DNA of 64,000 nucleotides from Chitinophaga sp. SYP-B3965 (GTDB lineage: Bacteria; Bacteroidota; Bacteroidia; Chitinophagales; Chitinophagaceae): contig NZ_WJFD01000004.1 in the NCBI RefSeq assembly GCF_009647655.1, positions 62,001-126,000 on the forward strand, written 5' to 3'. Below the pieces are notes generated by a model that worked only from the letters and a program-made list of their open reading frames with translations, was not told the origin of the DNA and ran no database searches. Positions 34,893-43,994 of this stretch are shown here, piece after piece (within the stretch, counting starts at the first letter, position 1; every line of letters begins with the position of its first letter). Made by a program: the position numbers and the translations under genes.

Positions 34893-35579
34893 TTACATTA
34901 CCTGTTGATGATCATCTACTACTGCGCCCGTTTCAATGGAAGGGGCTGCATCGTCTGCTTTCTTATGCAGGAATCTTTTCTGGAAGAGCAGGATGGTGAT
35001 CACACCCACAGAAATGGCGGCATCGGCTATATTAAACACCGGGCGGAAAAAGATGAAATGTTCGCCACCCCAGATAGGTACCCATTTAGGAAAATTGCCA
35101 TCAAAAATGGGGAAATAGAGCATATCTACCACATTACCATGGAGAAAAGTACCATAACCACCACCAGCTGGCAGGAATTGCGCCAATTCGTAACGGGTGC
35201 TTTCTGAAAAGATCATCCCGTAGAACATACTATCTATCAGATTACCCGCAGCTCCGGCCAGGATCAATGCGCCGCAGACCAGTAAACCTTTGTGATATTG
35301 CTCTTTCACTAATTTTTTCATGTAAATGAAACCCAGTACCACCGCCACTAAGCGGAAAAGGGTGAGGGCTATTTTACCGAATTCCCCGCCAAACTTCAGG
35401 CCGTAGGCCATCCCTTCATTTTCGATGAAATGGATGTAGAAAAAATTGGGTATAACAGAAAACTGCTCCGCAATAGTCATGTGGGTTTTGATCCAAAACT
35501 TCAACACCTGGTCCACCAGCAAGATGAGTACTACGATAAAGACTACGTGACGATATTTCAAAACTTCAAATTTTCTCAA
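34893..35579 (-). CDS. lspA: Lipoprotein signal peptidase (signal peptidase II)
   Basis: 228 residues; aspartic protease that cleaves prolipoproteins after lipidation. Four membrane segments (VVFIVVLILLVDQVLKFWI first). Conserved blocks: VDQVLKFW, IENEGMAYGL, AGAAGNLIDS (catalytic Asp) and PVFNIADAAISVG (second catalytic Asp). An insert of about 35 residues before the last block, with HGNVVDMLYFPIF, is usual in Bacteroidota. The start is not settled: 35579 is a TTG that overlaps a TATTTTTG box (35577-35584, minus strand); an in-frame TTG at 35561 (residues KYRHVV next) would fit that promoter better. It follows the murF-alr gene by 45 bp. Confidence 0.93.
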   Translation of the reverse strand: MRKFEVLKYRHVVFIVVLILLVDQVLKFWIKTHMTIAEQFSVIPNFFYIHFIENEGMAYGLKFGGEFGKIALTLFRLVAVVLGFIYMKKLVKEQYHKGLLVCGALILAGAAGNLIDSMFYGMIFSESTRYELAQFLPAGGGYGTFLHGNVVDMLYFPIFDGNFPKWVPIWGGEHFIFFRPVFNIADAAISVGVITILLFQKRFLHKKADDAAPSIETGAVVDDHQQVM

Positions 35580-35624
35580 AAATAACGTATTATTTGAAAG
35601 ATGGTAACCGGAACATGTTATGAT

Positions 35625-38117
35625 TTATTCCTGGAAATACACTCTTTTTACTCTTTGGGAAATTCCGGTGAGGATTTCATAGGGGATTGTATCCGCCCAT
35701 TTGGCCAATTGCTGTACTGGCAGGCCTTCTCCAAACACAATTACTTCATCCCCTTCCTGTACATCAGCGATATGTGTTACATCCAGCATCAGCATATCCA
35801 TGGCCACTACACCAATCACCGGTGCTAACTTTGTGCGGATCATCATTTTACCTTTTCCGTTACCCAGCATCCGGTCGTATCCATCCGCATAGCCTATACG
35901 AACAGTGGCGATCACGGAAGGAACTTTTGCTTTCCATTTACCGCCATATCCCACAGTATCCCCTATGGGTATACGTTTGAGCTGTGCCACGGTAGTTTTT
36001 AAAGTGCTGATATTCCGCAGTTTATCCTGGAAAGTGTCTGCACTGTCTATTCCATACATGCCAATTCCCAGCCGCACCATATCTAATTGCAGATCCGGGT
36101 GACGGTGAATAGCTGCACTGTTGGCAATGTGGCGGATCACGGCATAACCCAATTGCTGCTGCAATAGCGCACTCATTTGATTAAAAAGCTGCGTCTGCTT
36201 GCGTGTAAAGGCATCCATGGAAGGATCTTCACTGCCTGCAAGGTGACTGAAAATAGACTGCACCCTGAAGATACCATCTTCTTTCAGGCGGATAGCCAAC
36301 TGATCCAGTTCGGCCTGTTCAAATCCCAGGCGGTGCATACCGGTATCCAGTTTGATATGTACAGGGTAATCTGTTTTATTGGCATACCTAACCACTTCCT
36401 CAAACTGTTCGAGGATGTGCATGGAATATAATTCAGGTTCCAGGTTCCATTGCAGGATAGCATCAAAAGTACTGGGCTCCGGGTTCATGACCATGATAGG
36501 CAGGGTGATACCTGCCCGGCGAAGTTCAACACCTTCATCTGCATATGCCACTGCGAGGTAATCTACACCATGGAACTGCAGCAGGCTCGCAATTTCAAAA
36601 CTGCCGCTGCCATAGGAGAATGCTTTTACCATAGCCATTAACTTAATACCGGGTTTTAATAAAGCCTGGTATTGTTTCACGTTATGGGCGATGGCGCTGA
36701 GGTTGATCTCCAGGATAGTTTGATGCGCTTTTTGTTCCAGCAATTTGCCGATGCGTTCAAACTTGAATACCCGCGCGCCTTTCACGAGGATGGATTCATT
36801 CTGGAAATCTGCAGGATTTACTTCTTTGAGGAACTCTTCTGTGGTAGCATAGAAGGCGCTCTTTATTTTAGAGAAGCTCTGCTTTTCGCGGCTAATATTT
36901 TTACCGATGCCGATCATTTTCTGAATGCCTTTCTTTTCCAGCATGCCGGCTACTTCTTCATACAGGGAACCTTCGCTTTTTCCACTTTGCAGGATGTCGC
37001 TGAGGATCACGGTACGTTGCGGATGTTGCCGTTGTTGTTGCAGGAATTCCAGGGCTATGGCCAGGGAGCCAAGATCAGAATTGTAGCTGTCGTTAATGAT
37101 GGTGCTGTTATTAATGCCCTGTTTCATTTCCAGGCGCATGGCAATATTGCCAAGGAGGTTCATACGTTCCTGGATCACTTCCTGTGATTTGCCCAGGTAG
37201 AGCATGAGTGCCCAGCAATGAATGGCATTTTCAATAGAACCTTCATCTACAAAAGGGATGCGGATGAAGAGTGGCTCCTGTTTGTATAATGCATCTATGC
37301 GGGTATGATTATCATTTTTATCTACACCAATGATGCGGAGGTCTGCATCTGTTTTTCGGCTCCAGGTAAGGAGCTGCAGATCATTATCAATTTCCCGTTT
37401 GCCTACCAGGTTATGGAAATTGTTGACGCATTCATTCAGGGCCAGGTAATCTTTGCAGTAAATGAGCACATCGCTCTTCATGAAGAGGATGAGTTTTTCA
37501 TTTACTTTCTGCCGGATGTTCAGGAAACCTTCGTTATGTGCTTCGCCGATATTGGTAAAGATGCCAATGGTGGGGCGGATGATCTTTTCGAGGTTCACCA
37601 TTTCTCCCGGCTGGGAAATACCTGCTTCAAAAATACCCATCTGATTCTCCGGCTTCATTTGCCAAACGGAGAGCGGAACACCTATCTGTGAGTTATAACT
37701 TTTAGGACTGCGTACGATGTTGTAATCTTTTTCCAATAACTGGAACAGCCACTCTTTCACGATGGTTTTTCCGTTGCTGCCGGTGATACCTATTACGGGT
37801 ATCTGGAACTGGTGACGGTGATATGCTACCAGTGTATGCAGGGCTTGCAGGGAATTCTTAACAAGGATGATGTTAGCTTTGGGGTATTGGGTAGTGGACA
37901 TAGGTTCACTACCCACGAAATTGCTGACACCTTTCTGGTACATTTCGTCAATGTACTGGTGGGCATTTCGCCTTTCACTAACAAGGGGGATGAACAATGA
38001 GGTTTCTGGAATAAGCAATTTGCGACTGTCCAGCAAAATTTGTTCTATCTCCGCATTTCCGGTCTGTTGCAACAATTCACCTTTCAGGATCTTGCTGATA
38101 CTTTCTGCTGTATACAA
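35625..38117 (-). CDS. Bifunctional MurF / alanine racemase
   Basis: 830 residues, a fusion typical of Bacteroidota. Residues 1 to about 455 are a Mur ligase of the MurF type, with ATP loop GITGSNGKT (110-118), SQIGVPLSVW and the ligase C-terminal INDSYNSDLGS block. From about 462 comes alanine racemase: LEINLSAIAHNVKQY, PLP Lys in MAMVKAFSYGSG, HIKLDTGMHRLGFE, VRLGIGMYGID, and the catalytic Tyr in DTVGYGGKW. It would make D-Ala and add D-Ala-D-Ala to the peptidoglycan precursor. A separate MurF lies at 43995; either the MurF half here has become auxiliary or both act. Confidence 0.94.
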   Translation of the reverse strand: MYTAESISKILKGELLQQTGNAEIEQILLDSRKLLIPETSLFIPLVSERRNAHQYIDEMYQKGVSNFVGSEPMSTTQYPKANIILVKNSLQALHTLVAYHRHQFQIPVIGITGSNGKTIVKEWLFQLLEKDYNIVRSPKSYNSQIGVPLSVWQMKPENQMGIFEAGISQPGEMVNLEKIIRPTIGIFTNIGEAHNEGFLNIRQKVNEKLILFMKSDVLIYCKDYLALNECVNNFHNLVGKREIDNDLQLLTWSRKTDADLRIIGVDKNDNHTRIDALYKQEPLFIRIPFVDEGSIENAIHCWALMLYLGKSQEVIQERMNLLGNIAMRLEMKQGINNSTIINDSYNSDLGSLAIALEFLQQQRQHPQRTVILSDILQSGKSEGSLYEEVAGMLEKKGIQKMIGIGKNISREKQSFSKIKSAFYATTEEFLKEVNPADFQNESILVKGARVFKFERIGKLLEQKAHQTILEINLSAIAHNVKQYQALLKPGIKLMAMVKAFSYGSGSFEIASLLQFHGVDYLAVAYADEGVELRRAGITLPIMVMNPEPSTFDAILQWNLEPELYSMHILEQFEEVVRYANKTDYPVHIKLDTGMHRLGFEQAELDQLAIRLKEDGIFRVQSIFSHLAGSEDPSMDAFTRKQTQLFNQMSALLQQQLGYAVIRHIANSAAIHRHPDLQLDMVRLGIGMYGIDSADTFQDKLRNISTLKTTVAQLKRIPIGDTVGYGGKWKAKVPSVIATVRIGYADGYDRMLGNGKGKMMIRTKLAPVIGVVAMDMLMLDVTHIADVQEGDEVIVFGEGLPVQQLAKWADTIPYEILTGISQRVKRVYFQE

Positions 38118-38142
38118 TTTTATATGGTTTTTTATAAAAAAG

Positions 38143-38175
38143 AAAGCGTTCAGGGACTCTACTCCTGAACGCTTT
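38143..38175 (-). terminator. Terminator of the TerC-family gene
   Basis: AAAGCGTTCAGG / CCTGAACGCTTT, 12-bp perfect stem, followed on the minus strand by CTTTTTTATAAAAAA. The TerC-type stop is at 38183. Confidence 0.8.
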
Positions 38176-38182
38176 GGATCAA

Positions 38183-39133
38183 CTATTTTTCTAACTCGCC
38201 CTCAGGCTGAACTGGTAATTTCTTGTCGTGATAAATGGAATAAACGATAGACCCTGCCAGGCAGGCTATGATCACCACCAATGATACCCATACTGGTAAC
38301 TTGAAGTGGAAGATCTCCGCGAGCATCTTCAAACCGATGAACACCAGTACGATGGCAATACCTTGTTGCAGGTAATCGAACTTATCCACTGCACCACGCA
38401 GCAGGAAGAACAGCGAACGTAAACCTAATACGGCAAAGATGTTGGAAGTATATACCACCAGTGGTTCTTTTGAGATCGCAAAAACCGCGGGGATAGAATC
38501 CAATGCAAAGATGATATCTGTTACGGCGAGCATCACTACCACTACAGAAAGTGTGGTGAGGTATACTTTGCCGTTATGTTTTATAGTAAATCTGCCTTCT
38601 GGTTCCTGGTGAGAGATACGCATGTATTTCTGCATGAAACGGTAAGCAAAGTTTTCTTCCGGTTTAAATTCATCATGTTGATCCACGACGAACATTTTAA
38701 CACCTGTGTAAACGAGGATGGCGCCGAATATATAGAGTATCCAGCCGAATTGTGCGATCAGGGCCACACCTACAGTAATAAAGATAGCGCGGAAAACAAT
38801 GGCCATGAGGATACCGATCAACAGTACCCGGGCATAACTTGTTTCTTTGATCTTGAAGAAACCGAAGATGAGGATGAACACGAAAATGTTGTCAATAGAC
38901 AATGACCACTCCATTAAGTAGGCACTCAGATACTCAACCGCCATGCGGCTACCGTCCTCATACCATATAAATGCGAAGAAGCCAAGTGACAGGGCAACCC
39001 AGAAAGAAGTTTGGACTAATGCTTTTTTGATGGAAATAGTTTCACCTTTTTTACTAAGCAATCCAAGGTCGAAAATAAGGGCCAAGACGATAACAATACC
39101 GAAAACGATGTACGTCCATTGTTGCGATGTCAT
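38183..39133 (-). CDS. TerC-family integral membrane protein
   Basis: 316 residues from the ATG at 39133 (MTSQQWTYIVFGIVIVLALI). The frame continues upstream, but those residues lie before the -7 box and would not be transcribed. About nine membrane segments; TerC marks are the acidic residues in segments ALIFDLGLL, EWSLSIDNIFVF and VTDIIFALDSIPAV, with the late RSLFFLLRG. Members transport or help load Mn2+ or other metal ions or act in tellurite-type stress. Monocistronic: own promoter box and terminator. Confidence 0.93.
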   Translation of the reverse strand: MTSQQWTYIVFGIVIVLALIFDLGLLSKKGETISIKKALVQTSFWVALSLGFFAFIWYEDGSRMAVEYLSAYLMEWSLSIDNIFVFILIFGFFKIKETSYARVLLIGILMAIVFRAIFITVGVALIAQFGWILYIFGAILVYTGVKMFVVDQHDEFKPEENFAYRFMQKYMRISHQEPEGRFTIKHNGKVYLTTLSVVVVMLAVTDIIFALDSIPAVFAISKEPLVVYTSNIFAVLGLRSLFFLLRGAVDKFDYLQQGIAIVLVFIGLKMLAEIFHFKLPVWVSLVVIIACLAGSIVYSIYHDKKLPVQPEGELEK

Positions 39134-39158
39134 GAAAGGAGGAAAATTTATTGAACTG

Positions 39159-39166
39159 CAAAGATA
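39159..39166 (-). promoter_or_regulatory. -7-like promoter box for the TerC-family gene
   Basis: Minus-strand TATCTTTG, 25 bp before the chosen ATG. It fixes the start choice, because longer starts would fall upstream of it. Confidence 0.45.
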
Positions 39167-39203
39167 ATGTATTATGGCATCCTTTTCCGGGGAAAACGGG
39201 TCT

Positions 39204-40919
39204 TTATGCTGCGTACCGGCGTTGGCGGATGAACTGGAACACCATGGCAAAGAGTAATATGGCCCCTATGGGCACTATAAAGGCGATCATTTGCCATTTG
39301 GTCTTATCCTGTTTTACTTTTTCCGCATCCAACAGCCGGAGGGTCAGTTCTTTATTACGGGTATCCATAATGGGTGTTTTGCTGGTGAGGTATTCCATGC
39401 TGTTGAGGAAGAACTCTTTATTGGCAAACACATATTGCGGATTAAACTCATTAACGCCCATTTGCATAGGGCCGTTCTTTTGGGAGAAAGCATTGAAGAT
39501 CACATCTGCATCGCTTACCACGATCATCTTGTTAATGGTGTCGGCTATTCCTTTGAAAGGTACGCCGGATAAGGTTTGTATAGCTTGTTGTTGTGTACTG
39601 TTTAACCTGTGATTGAATAGAGAAGGGAAACGGCCTTCCAGCAAAACGGCTGTAGGAATGTTCCGCATACGGTATTCTCTTGGATTGGGCTGCTGTTGCA
39701 CACTTTCCAGGCTGATCTCCACAGGGCCGGGAACTGTTTTGCTATGTTGGGAAGAGGTGAGCAGGATGGTTTTTTTGATATTCCCGTCCCTGATCGTATC
39801 TATTGAATTGGCAAAACGGCTCATCACCAGGTCCAGATTTTTGACGATGGGGTGGGCATTGGTGGAAGTAAAGAGTGGGAAATAAGGAAAAGGGACAGGC
39901 TGGATCTGTGGTTTGTCTCCAATATTCCCTACTACCAGCGGGATCATGTCGCTCTGCATATCCATGATCAGGTCAAGGTTTATGCGCACGCCGTATTTGA
40001 ACAGGAGGTCTTCCAGTTTCAGATCCTGGTCGAAAGCTATAAAGCTTCGACCCCTTAAACTGTCTGTGGCTGCGCTGAGGTTATCAAGGAACCAGATCAC
40101 CTTGCCACCGTTCATCACGTATTGGTCTACTTTCAGTTTATCTTCTTCTGTAAAGCTTTCCAGTGGACGGGCAAACAGGATGGCTGCAAACTCCCGGGGG
40201 ATGAAGGTGCTGGTCTTCAGATTAATTGTATCTACCTGGTAGATCTCATGAAGGGTTTTGAGTGCATCATATATATTATTCCCTTCCGGTTCCCCGTGCC
40301 CCAGCATATAGCCCACCAGCGGGCGTTCCGGCTGTTGCAACTGGTAAATGGCATGGGCGAATTTATATTCCAGTAATGCTTCTGAACTGTTGAGTGCCTC
40401 CATGGGATTGAGGCCGCCCTGGCTTTTCAGCAGGTTGATACCACTTTCCTGTCCTTTATAAGTTAACAGGGCGCCGGGAAAAATGAGTCGCTCGGCGTAG
40501 GCATCTTTACTGTCCTCTTGTACCTGTAAATTGAAGGGGAGGATACCTTTGGACATCAGTGTATCCTGGTAACTCATGCGCATGGAGTCTGGTAATTCAG
40601 TACCGGGGTTTACAAAAGAGAAGCGGATATTATTACCCCCGTATTGCTGAAACTCCTCCAGCAACTCGCGTGTAGCATCAGCCAACTGACGGAAACCGGC
40701 AGGATAATTTCCTTTCAGGTATACTTCTATAGTAACGGGTGCATCCAGGTTTTTTAAGAGGGTACGGGTGGAAGGAGCAAGCGTGTAGCGCTTTTCAGCG
40801 GTAAGGTCCCAACGCCCGTGAAAATAAGAAGCAGCAATATTCACCGCTACCAGCAGCACCAGGATGCCCAATGTACGTTGCAGGTATTTCTTTCGTTTAT
40901 CCGTTCTTGTTGCTTCCAT
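39204..40919 (-). CDS. gldG: Gliding-motility ABC transporter component GldG
   Basis: 571 residues. N-terminal membrane segment after a basic start (TLGILVLLVAVNIAASYFHG), then a large periplasmic region with the ABC-type_uncharacterised pattern (LDAPVTIEVYLKGNYPAGFR, VIWFLDNLSAATDSL), and a C-terminal membrane anchor (WQMIAFIVPIGAILLFAMVF). It pairs with GldF and the ATPase GldA in an ABC complex linked to gliding motility in Bacteroidota. 2 bp after gldF, so translation is coupled. gldA is not in the window. Confidence 0.92.
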   Translation of the reverse strand: MEATRTDKRKKYLQRTLGILVLLVAVNIAASYFHGRWDLTAEKRYTLAPSTRTLLKNLDAPVTIEVYLKGNYPAGFRQLADATRELLEEFQQYGGNNIRFSFVNPGTELPDSMRMSYQDTLMSKGILPFNLQVQEDSKDAYAERLIFPGALLTYKGQESGINLLKSQGGLNPMEALNSSEALLEYKFAHAIYQLQQPERPLVGYMLGHGEPEGNNIYDALKTLHEIYQVDTINLKTSTFIPREFAAILFARPLESFTEEDKLKVDQYVMNGGKVIWFLDNLSAATDSLRGRSFIAFDQDLKLEDLLFKYGVRINLDLIMDMQSDMIPLVVGNIGDKPQIQPVPFPYFPLFTSTNAHPIVKNLDLVMSRFANSIDTIRDGNIKKTILLTSSQHSKTVPGPVEISLESVQQQPNPREYRMRNIPTAVLLEGRFPSLFNHRLNSTQQQAIQTLSGVPFKGIADTINKMIVVSDADVIFNAFSQKNGPMQMGVNEFNPQYVFANKEFFLNSMEYLTSKTPIMDTRNKELTLRLLDAEKVKQDKTKWQMIAFIVPIGAILLFAMVFQFIRQRRYAA

Positions 40920-40921
40920 AA

Positions 40922-41659
40922 TTATCCCTGCCAGATTTTTCGTTCCAGCGAAATTTTAGTCAGATAGAGCATCAGCCCTGTTACGCTTAAAAAGTAAATG
41001 ACGTCCCTGCTGTCTATCACCCCACGGCTGATAGAGTTATAATGGAAACGGATCCCGGCCATTTGCAGGTAATAATCTGCGCCGCCGCTAAAAACGGGCA
41101 CTTTGCTTAACGCGTCAAAGCCATTATAGAATATATAACAGGTGAAAATAGCTACGAGGAAAGAGATCACGGCATTGCTGGTAATGGAGGAAGCCCAGAT
41201 ACCAATTGCGGTGAAAGTGCTGCCCAGTAAAAAGAGACCGAGATAGGAACCGATGATACTGCCATTATCCAAACCCGCATTGGTAGCGGAAAGCTGTGCC
41301 ATGGCCACATAATAAACCACGGTAGGTAATAATGCAATGAGTACGATCAGCACGGCCGCCCAGAATTTGCCCCAAACGATCTGCCACCAGGTGATGGGTT
41401 TGGTGCTGAGCAATTCCATGGTGCCGGTTTTGAATTCATCCGCCAGGCTCCGCATGGTGATAGCGGGTATCAGCAAGAGGAATATCATGGGGGCCAGTTC
41501 AAAAAGCCCGTCCAGATTGGCGTAACCGGCATCCAGTAAACTGGTTTCCGGGAACACAAAGAGGAAGAGGCCATTGGCCAGCAGGAACAGGATAACGGCC
41601 AGGTAGCCGGTGATACTGCTGAAAAATTGATGGATCTCTTTTTTAAATATTGCTAACAT
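40922..41659 (-). CDS. gldF: Gliding-motility ABC transporter permease GldF
   Basis: 245 residues with six membrane segments; starts MLAIFKKEIHQFFSSITGYL and contains the block DEFKTGTMELLSTKPITWWQIVWGKF that marks this ABC-2-type permease. It forms the membrane part of the GldFGA complex. First gene of the pair, directly upstream of gldG. Confidence 0.94.
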   Translation of the reverse strand: MLAIFKKEIHQFFSSITGYLAVILFLLANGLFLFVFPETSLLDAGYANLDGLFELAPMIFLLLIPAITMRSLADEFKTGTMELLSTKPITWWQIVWGKFWAAVLIVLIALLPTVVYYVAMAQLSATNAGLDNGSIIGSYLGLFLLGSTFTAIGIWASSITSNAVISFLVAIFTCYIFYNGFDALSKVPVFSGGADYYLQMAGIRFHYNSISRGVIDSRDVIYFLSVTGLMLYLTKISLERKIWQG

Positions 41660-41730
41660 ATGGCGGTCAATGCAGCAAATATAATGGCCGCGTTGGATAA
41701 AATTATGTTAAAGAAAAAATATATTCAATG

Positions 41731-41764
41731 AAAAAGCCGTCTGGATACCATCCAAACGGCTTTT
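41731..41764 (-). terminator. Terminator of the iscS-iscA pair
   Basis: AAAAAGCCGTCTGGATACCATCCAAACGGCTTTTAT region: stem with one internal mismatch and A/T arms; on the minus strand followed by TTTTTCATTG, 27 bp after the IscA-type stop. Confidence 0.7.
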
Positions 41765-41790
41765 ATACAATAAAATGTATGCTGCAAAGA

Positions 41791-42117
41791 TTATACTGCG
41801 AAGCTTTCCCCGCATCCACAGGTGCGGCTGGCATTAGGATTGTTGAAATAAAATCCTTTACCATTCAGGCCATCAGAGAATTCAAGGGTGGTGTTGCAGA
41901 GGTACAGGAAGCTTTTCAGGTCCGTTACCACTTTAATGCCTTTATCTTCAAACACCTGATCTTTTGGTTTGGATTCATTGTCGAAATCCAGCTTATAGCT
42001 AAGGCCGGAGCAACCTCCGCCTACTACGGAAACGCGGAGGAAGGAGTCTGTTGCCAGTGTGCCTTCAGCCCTGAGCGCTTCTACTTTTTCCTTTGCTTTA
42101 TCGCTTATGAAAATCAT
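41791..42117 (-). CDS. HesB/IscA-type iron-sulfur assembly protein
   Basis: 108 residues. A-type carrier with the three conserved Cys: one in VVGGGCSGLSYKLDFD and two in the C-terminal TCGCGESF. It passes Fe-S clusters to targets after assembly. It sits 11 bp after the cysteine desulfurase gene, same strand, and is surely co-transcribed. Whether to call it IscA, SufA or ErpA cannot be decided from this alone. Confidence 0.92.
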   Translation of the reverse strand: MIFISDKAKEKVEALRAEGTLATDSFLRVSVVGGGCSGLSYKLDFDNESKPKDQVFEDKGIKVVTDLKSFLYLCNTTLEFSDGLNGKGFYFNNPNASRTCGCGESFAV

Positions 42118-42128
42118 ATCTTCTCCAT

Positions 42129-43298
42129 TTAACTATTTAACGAACTCAATTCTCTTAAAGTATGTACCGTTTCCGTCACTACCCGGATGGTATAATCTAT
42201 CTCTTCTTCTGTAGTGAACCTTCCTACAGCAAAACGTAGCGAAGAGTGTGCCAGATCATCACTCAGCCCCATTGCCTTTAGTACATAACTGGGTTCCGGA
42301 GAGGCTGAAGTACAAGCTGAGCCTGAAGATACGGCAATTCGCCTGTTAAAACCCATCATTAAGCCGTTGGCATCTGCATATTTGAACGAAATATTGCAGA
42401 CATGTGGCAATCTGTGGGTAATTGACCCGTTTGTATGGGTTTCTTCGAGCGCCAGCAGGGCTTTTTCGAGTTTATCCCGCAATGCAGAAACCCTGTTGCT
42501 TTCTTCTGCCATTTCGGCACCTGACAGTTCACAGGCTTTGCCGAGACCAACGATCCCCGGCACATTTAAAGTACCGGAACGCATGCCTCTTTCATGACCA
42601 CCACCATCCAGCTGGGCTGTTAATTTCACCCGCGGCTGTTTCCGGCGAACGTATAAAGCACCGACCCCTTTAGGGCCATAGAGCTTATGAGCAGAAAGTG
42701 CCAGGAGGTCGATGTTGTCCTGTTGCACATCTACGGGGATTTTGCCAACAGCCTGGGTAGCGTCCGTCATGAATATTACGTCCTGCTTTTTAGCGATGGC
42801 GCCAATTTCACGGATGGGGTTGATCACCCCTGTTTCGTTATTGGCGTACATCACGGCAATGAGGATGGTTTTCTCTGTGATAGCTGCTTCCAGCGTTTGC
42901 AGATCTACCAGTCCATCAGCGTTTACCGGGAGATAAGTTACCGCAGCCCCTTGTTTTTCAAGGTGTTTGCAGGTATCCAGTACGGCTTTGTGTTCTGTTT
43001 CTGTTGTAATAATATGATTGCCCTTGCTGCCATACGTTTCAAAAACCCCTTTGATAGCGAGGTTCACGGATTCGGTAGCGCCCGAGGTAAAAATAATTTC
43101 TGTTTTATCCGCTTTTATTAATGCTGCAACCTGTTCTCGTGCTACGTCTACCGCTTCTTCCGCAGACCATCCAAAGCTGTGCTGGCGGCTGGCCGCATTG
43201 CCAAAATGTGCTGTAAAATAAGGGATCATCACTTCCAGTACCCGCGGATCGCAGGGTGTGGTAGCATTATAATCCAGATATACAGGCAATTTTAACAT
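42129..43298 (-). CDS. Cysteine desulfurase (IscS/NifS family)
   Basis: 389 residues from the ATG at 43298 (MLKLPVYLDYNATTPCDP); a longer GTG start at 43322 lies on the -7 box and is unlikely. PLP enzyme that takes sulfur from cysteine for Fe-S clusters and thio-modification. Blocks: DYNATTP, TSGATESVNLAIKG, THDAT-type MTDATQAVGKIPV, PLP Lys in LSAHKLYGPKGVGAL, and the catalytic Cys in SSGSACTSASPEPS. The loop fits group I (IscS-type). Operon with the A-type carrier. Confidence 0.94.
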   Translation of the reverse strand: MLKLPVYLDYNATTPCDPRVLEVMIPYFTAHFGNAASRQHSFGWSAEEAVDVAREQVAALIKADKTEIIFTSGATESVNLAIKGVFETYGSKGNHIITTETEHKAVLDTCKHLEKQGAAVTYLPVNADGLVDLQTLEAAITEKTILIAVMYANNETGVINPIREIGAIAKKQDVIFMTDATQAVGKIPVDVQQDNIDLLALSAHKLYGPKGVGALYVRRKQPRVKLTAQLDGGGHERGMRSGTLNVPGIVGLGKACELSGAEMAEESNRVSALRDKLEKALLALEETHTNGSITHRLPHVCNISFKYADANGLMMGFNRRIAVSSGSACTSASPEPSYVLKAMGLSDDLAHSSLRFAVGRFTTEEEIDYTIRVVTETVHTLRELSSLNS

Positions 43299-43321
43299 AT
43301 GTGTACCGGCTTTCACTTCCA

Positions 43322-43329
43322 CAAAATTA
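43322..43329 (-). promoter_or_regulatory. -7-like box of the cysteine desulfurase operon
   Basis: Minus-strand TAATTTTG, 23 bp before the ATG at 43298. Faces away from the box of the epimerase gene at 43342, only 12 bp apart. Confidence 0.45.
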
Positions 43330-43341
43330 CGATATAAGTTC

Positions 43342-43349
43342 TACTTTTG
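43342..43349 (+). promoter_or_regulatory. -7-like box of the methylmalonyl-CoA epimerase gene
   Basis: TACTTTTG, 30 bp before the ATG at 43380. The two divergent promoters must overlap. Confidence 0.45.
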
Positions 43350-43379
43350 GGGCTCTCTATAAGCCCATCAATAATAGCT

Positions 43380-43784
43380 ATGTTAAAAGTGGAACACATT
43401 GGGATTGCTGTTAAATCGCTTACGGCTTCTATCCCCCTTTTCGAAAAACTCCTGAATGCCCCCTGTTATAAAAAGGAAGAAGTAGCCTCAGAAGGTGTGA
43501 CCACGGCGTTTTTTCAGCAAGGGGACACTAAGATAGAATTGCTGGAATCCATGAAGGAGGACAGTGCTATTGCAAAATTCCTGGAGAAGAAAGGAGAGGG
43601 TGTGCATCATATTGCCTTTGAAGTGACTGATATTCACGCTGAAATGAAACGATTGGAAGGGGAAGGTTTTGAATTGATCCATAAGGTACCCAAACGCGGG
43701 GCAGACAACAAACTGGTTTGCTTCTTACACCCCAAAAGCACGAATGGCGTGCTGGTTGAATTAACCCAGGAAATTCAACCATGA
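43380..43784 (+). CDS. mce: Methylmalonyl-CoA epimerase
   Basis: 134 residues from the ATG at 43380 (MLKVEHIGIAVKSL); the upstream TTG at 43347 falls in the promoter box. Vicinal-oxygen-chelate fold with the metal His in VEHIGIAV, a second His in GEGVHHIAFEV, and Glu residues in TKIELLES and GVLVELTQ. It interconverts R- and S-methylmalonyl-CoA, joining propionate or succinyl-CoA routes; the B12-binding domain protein at 26397 belongs to the same pathway. Confidence 0.95.
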   Translation: MLKVEHIGIAVKSLTASIPLFEKLLNAPCYKKEEVASEGVTTAFFQQGDTKIELLESMKEDSAIAKFLEKKGEGVHHIAFEVTDIHAEMKRLEGEGFELIHKVPKRGADNKLVCFLHPKSTNGVLVELTQEIQP

Positions 43785-43994
43785 TAATCAGGCAGTTGGG
43801 CTTTAATTCCTAAAAAACATCTTTCTGTTTAAACCTTTTTGTTTTAATACATGTTGTATTAAAGTAAGTAAGGAAACTTACTTCATTTAGAGAAACGAAT
43901 GCGAGCCACGTAGGCTTAAAAATACTCTAAAGTTGGCATAGGTTATGAAAACCTGTGGGTTTTTTAACTCGCAGGTTTATTTTTTTGCCCCCTT
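43785..43994 (+). other. Structured intergenic region after mce
   Basis: 210 bp between convergent mce and murF. It has a stem TTTAATAC/GTATTAAA (43843-43863), then AAGTAAG/CTTACTT (43862-43884), and a terminator-like hairpin at 43949-43989. It could be a long 3' UTR or a small RNA gene; no family recognised. Confidence 0.35.
43949..43989 (+). terminator. Terminator-like hairpin
   Basis: AAACCTGTGGG...TTTTTTAACTCGCAGGTTT with terminal 7-bp stem AAACCTG/CAGGTTT followed by ATTTTTTTG on the plus strand. It lies 165 bp after mce. Confidence 0.55.

Noticed and set aside
36672..37187. ORF of 171 codons on the plus strand
   Set aside because: Antisense to the MurF-racemase gene; composition follows the complement of that gene.
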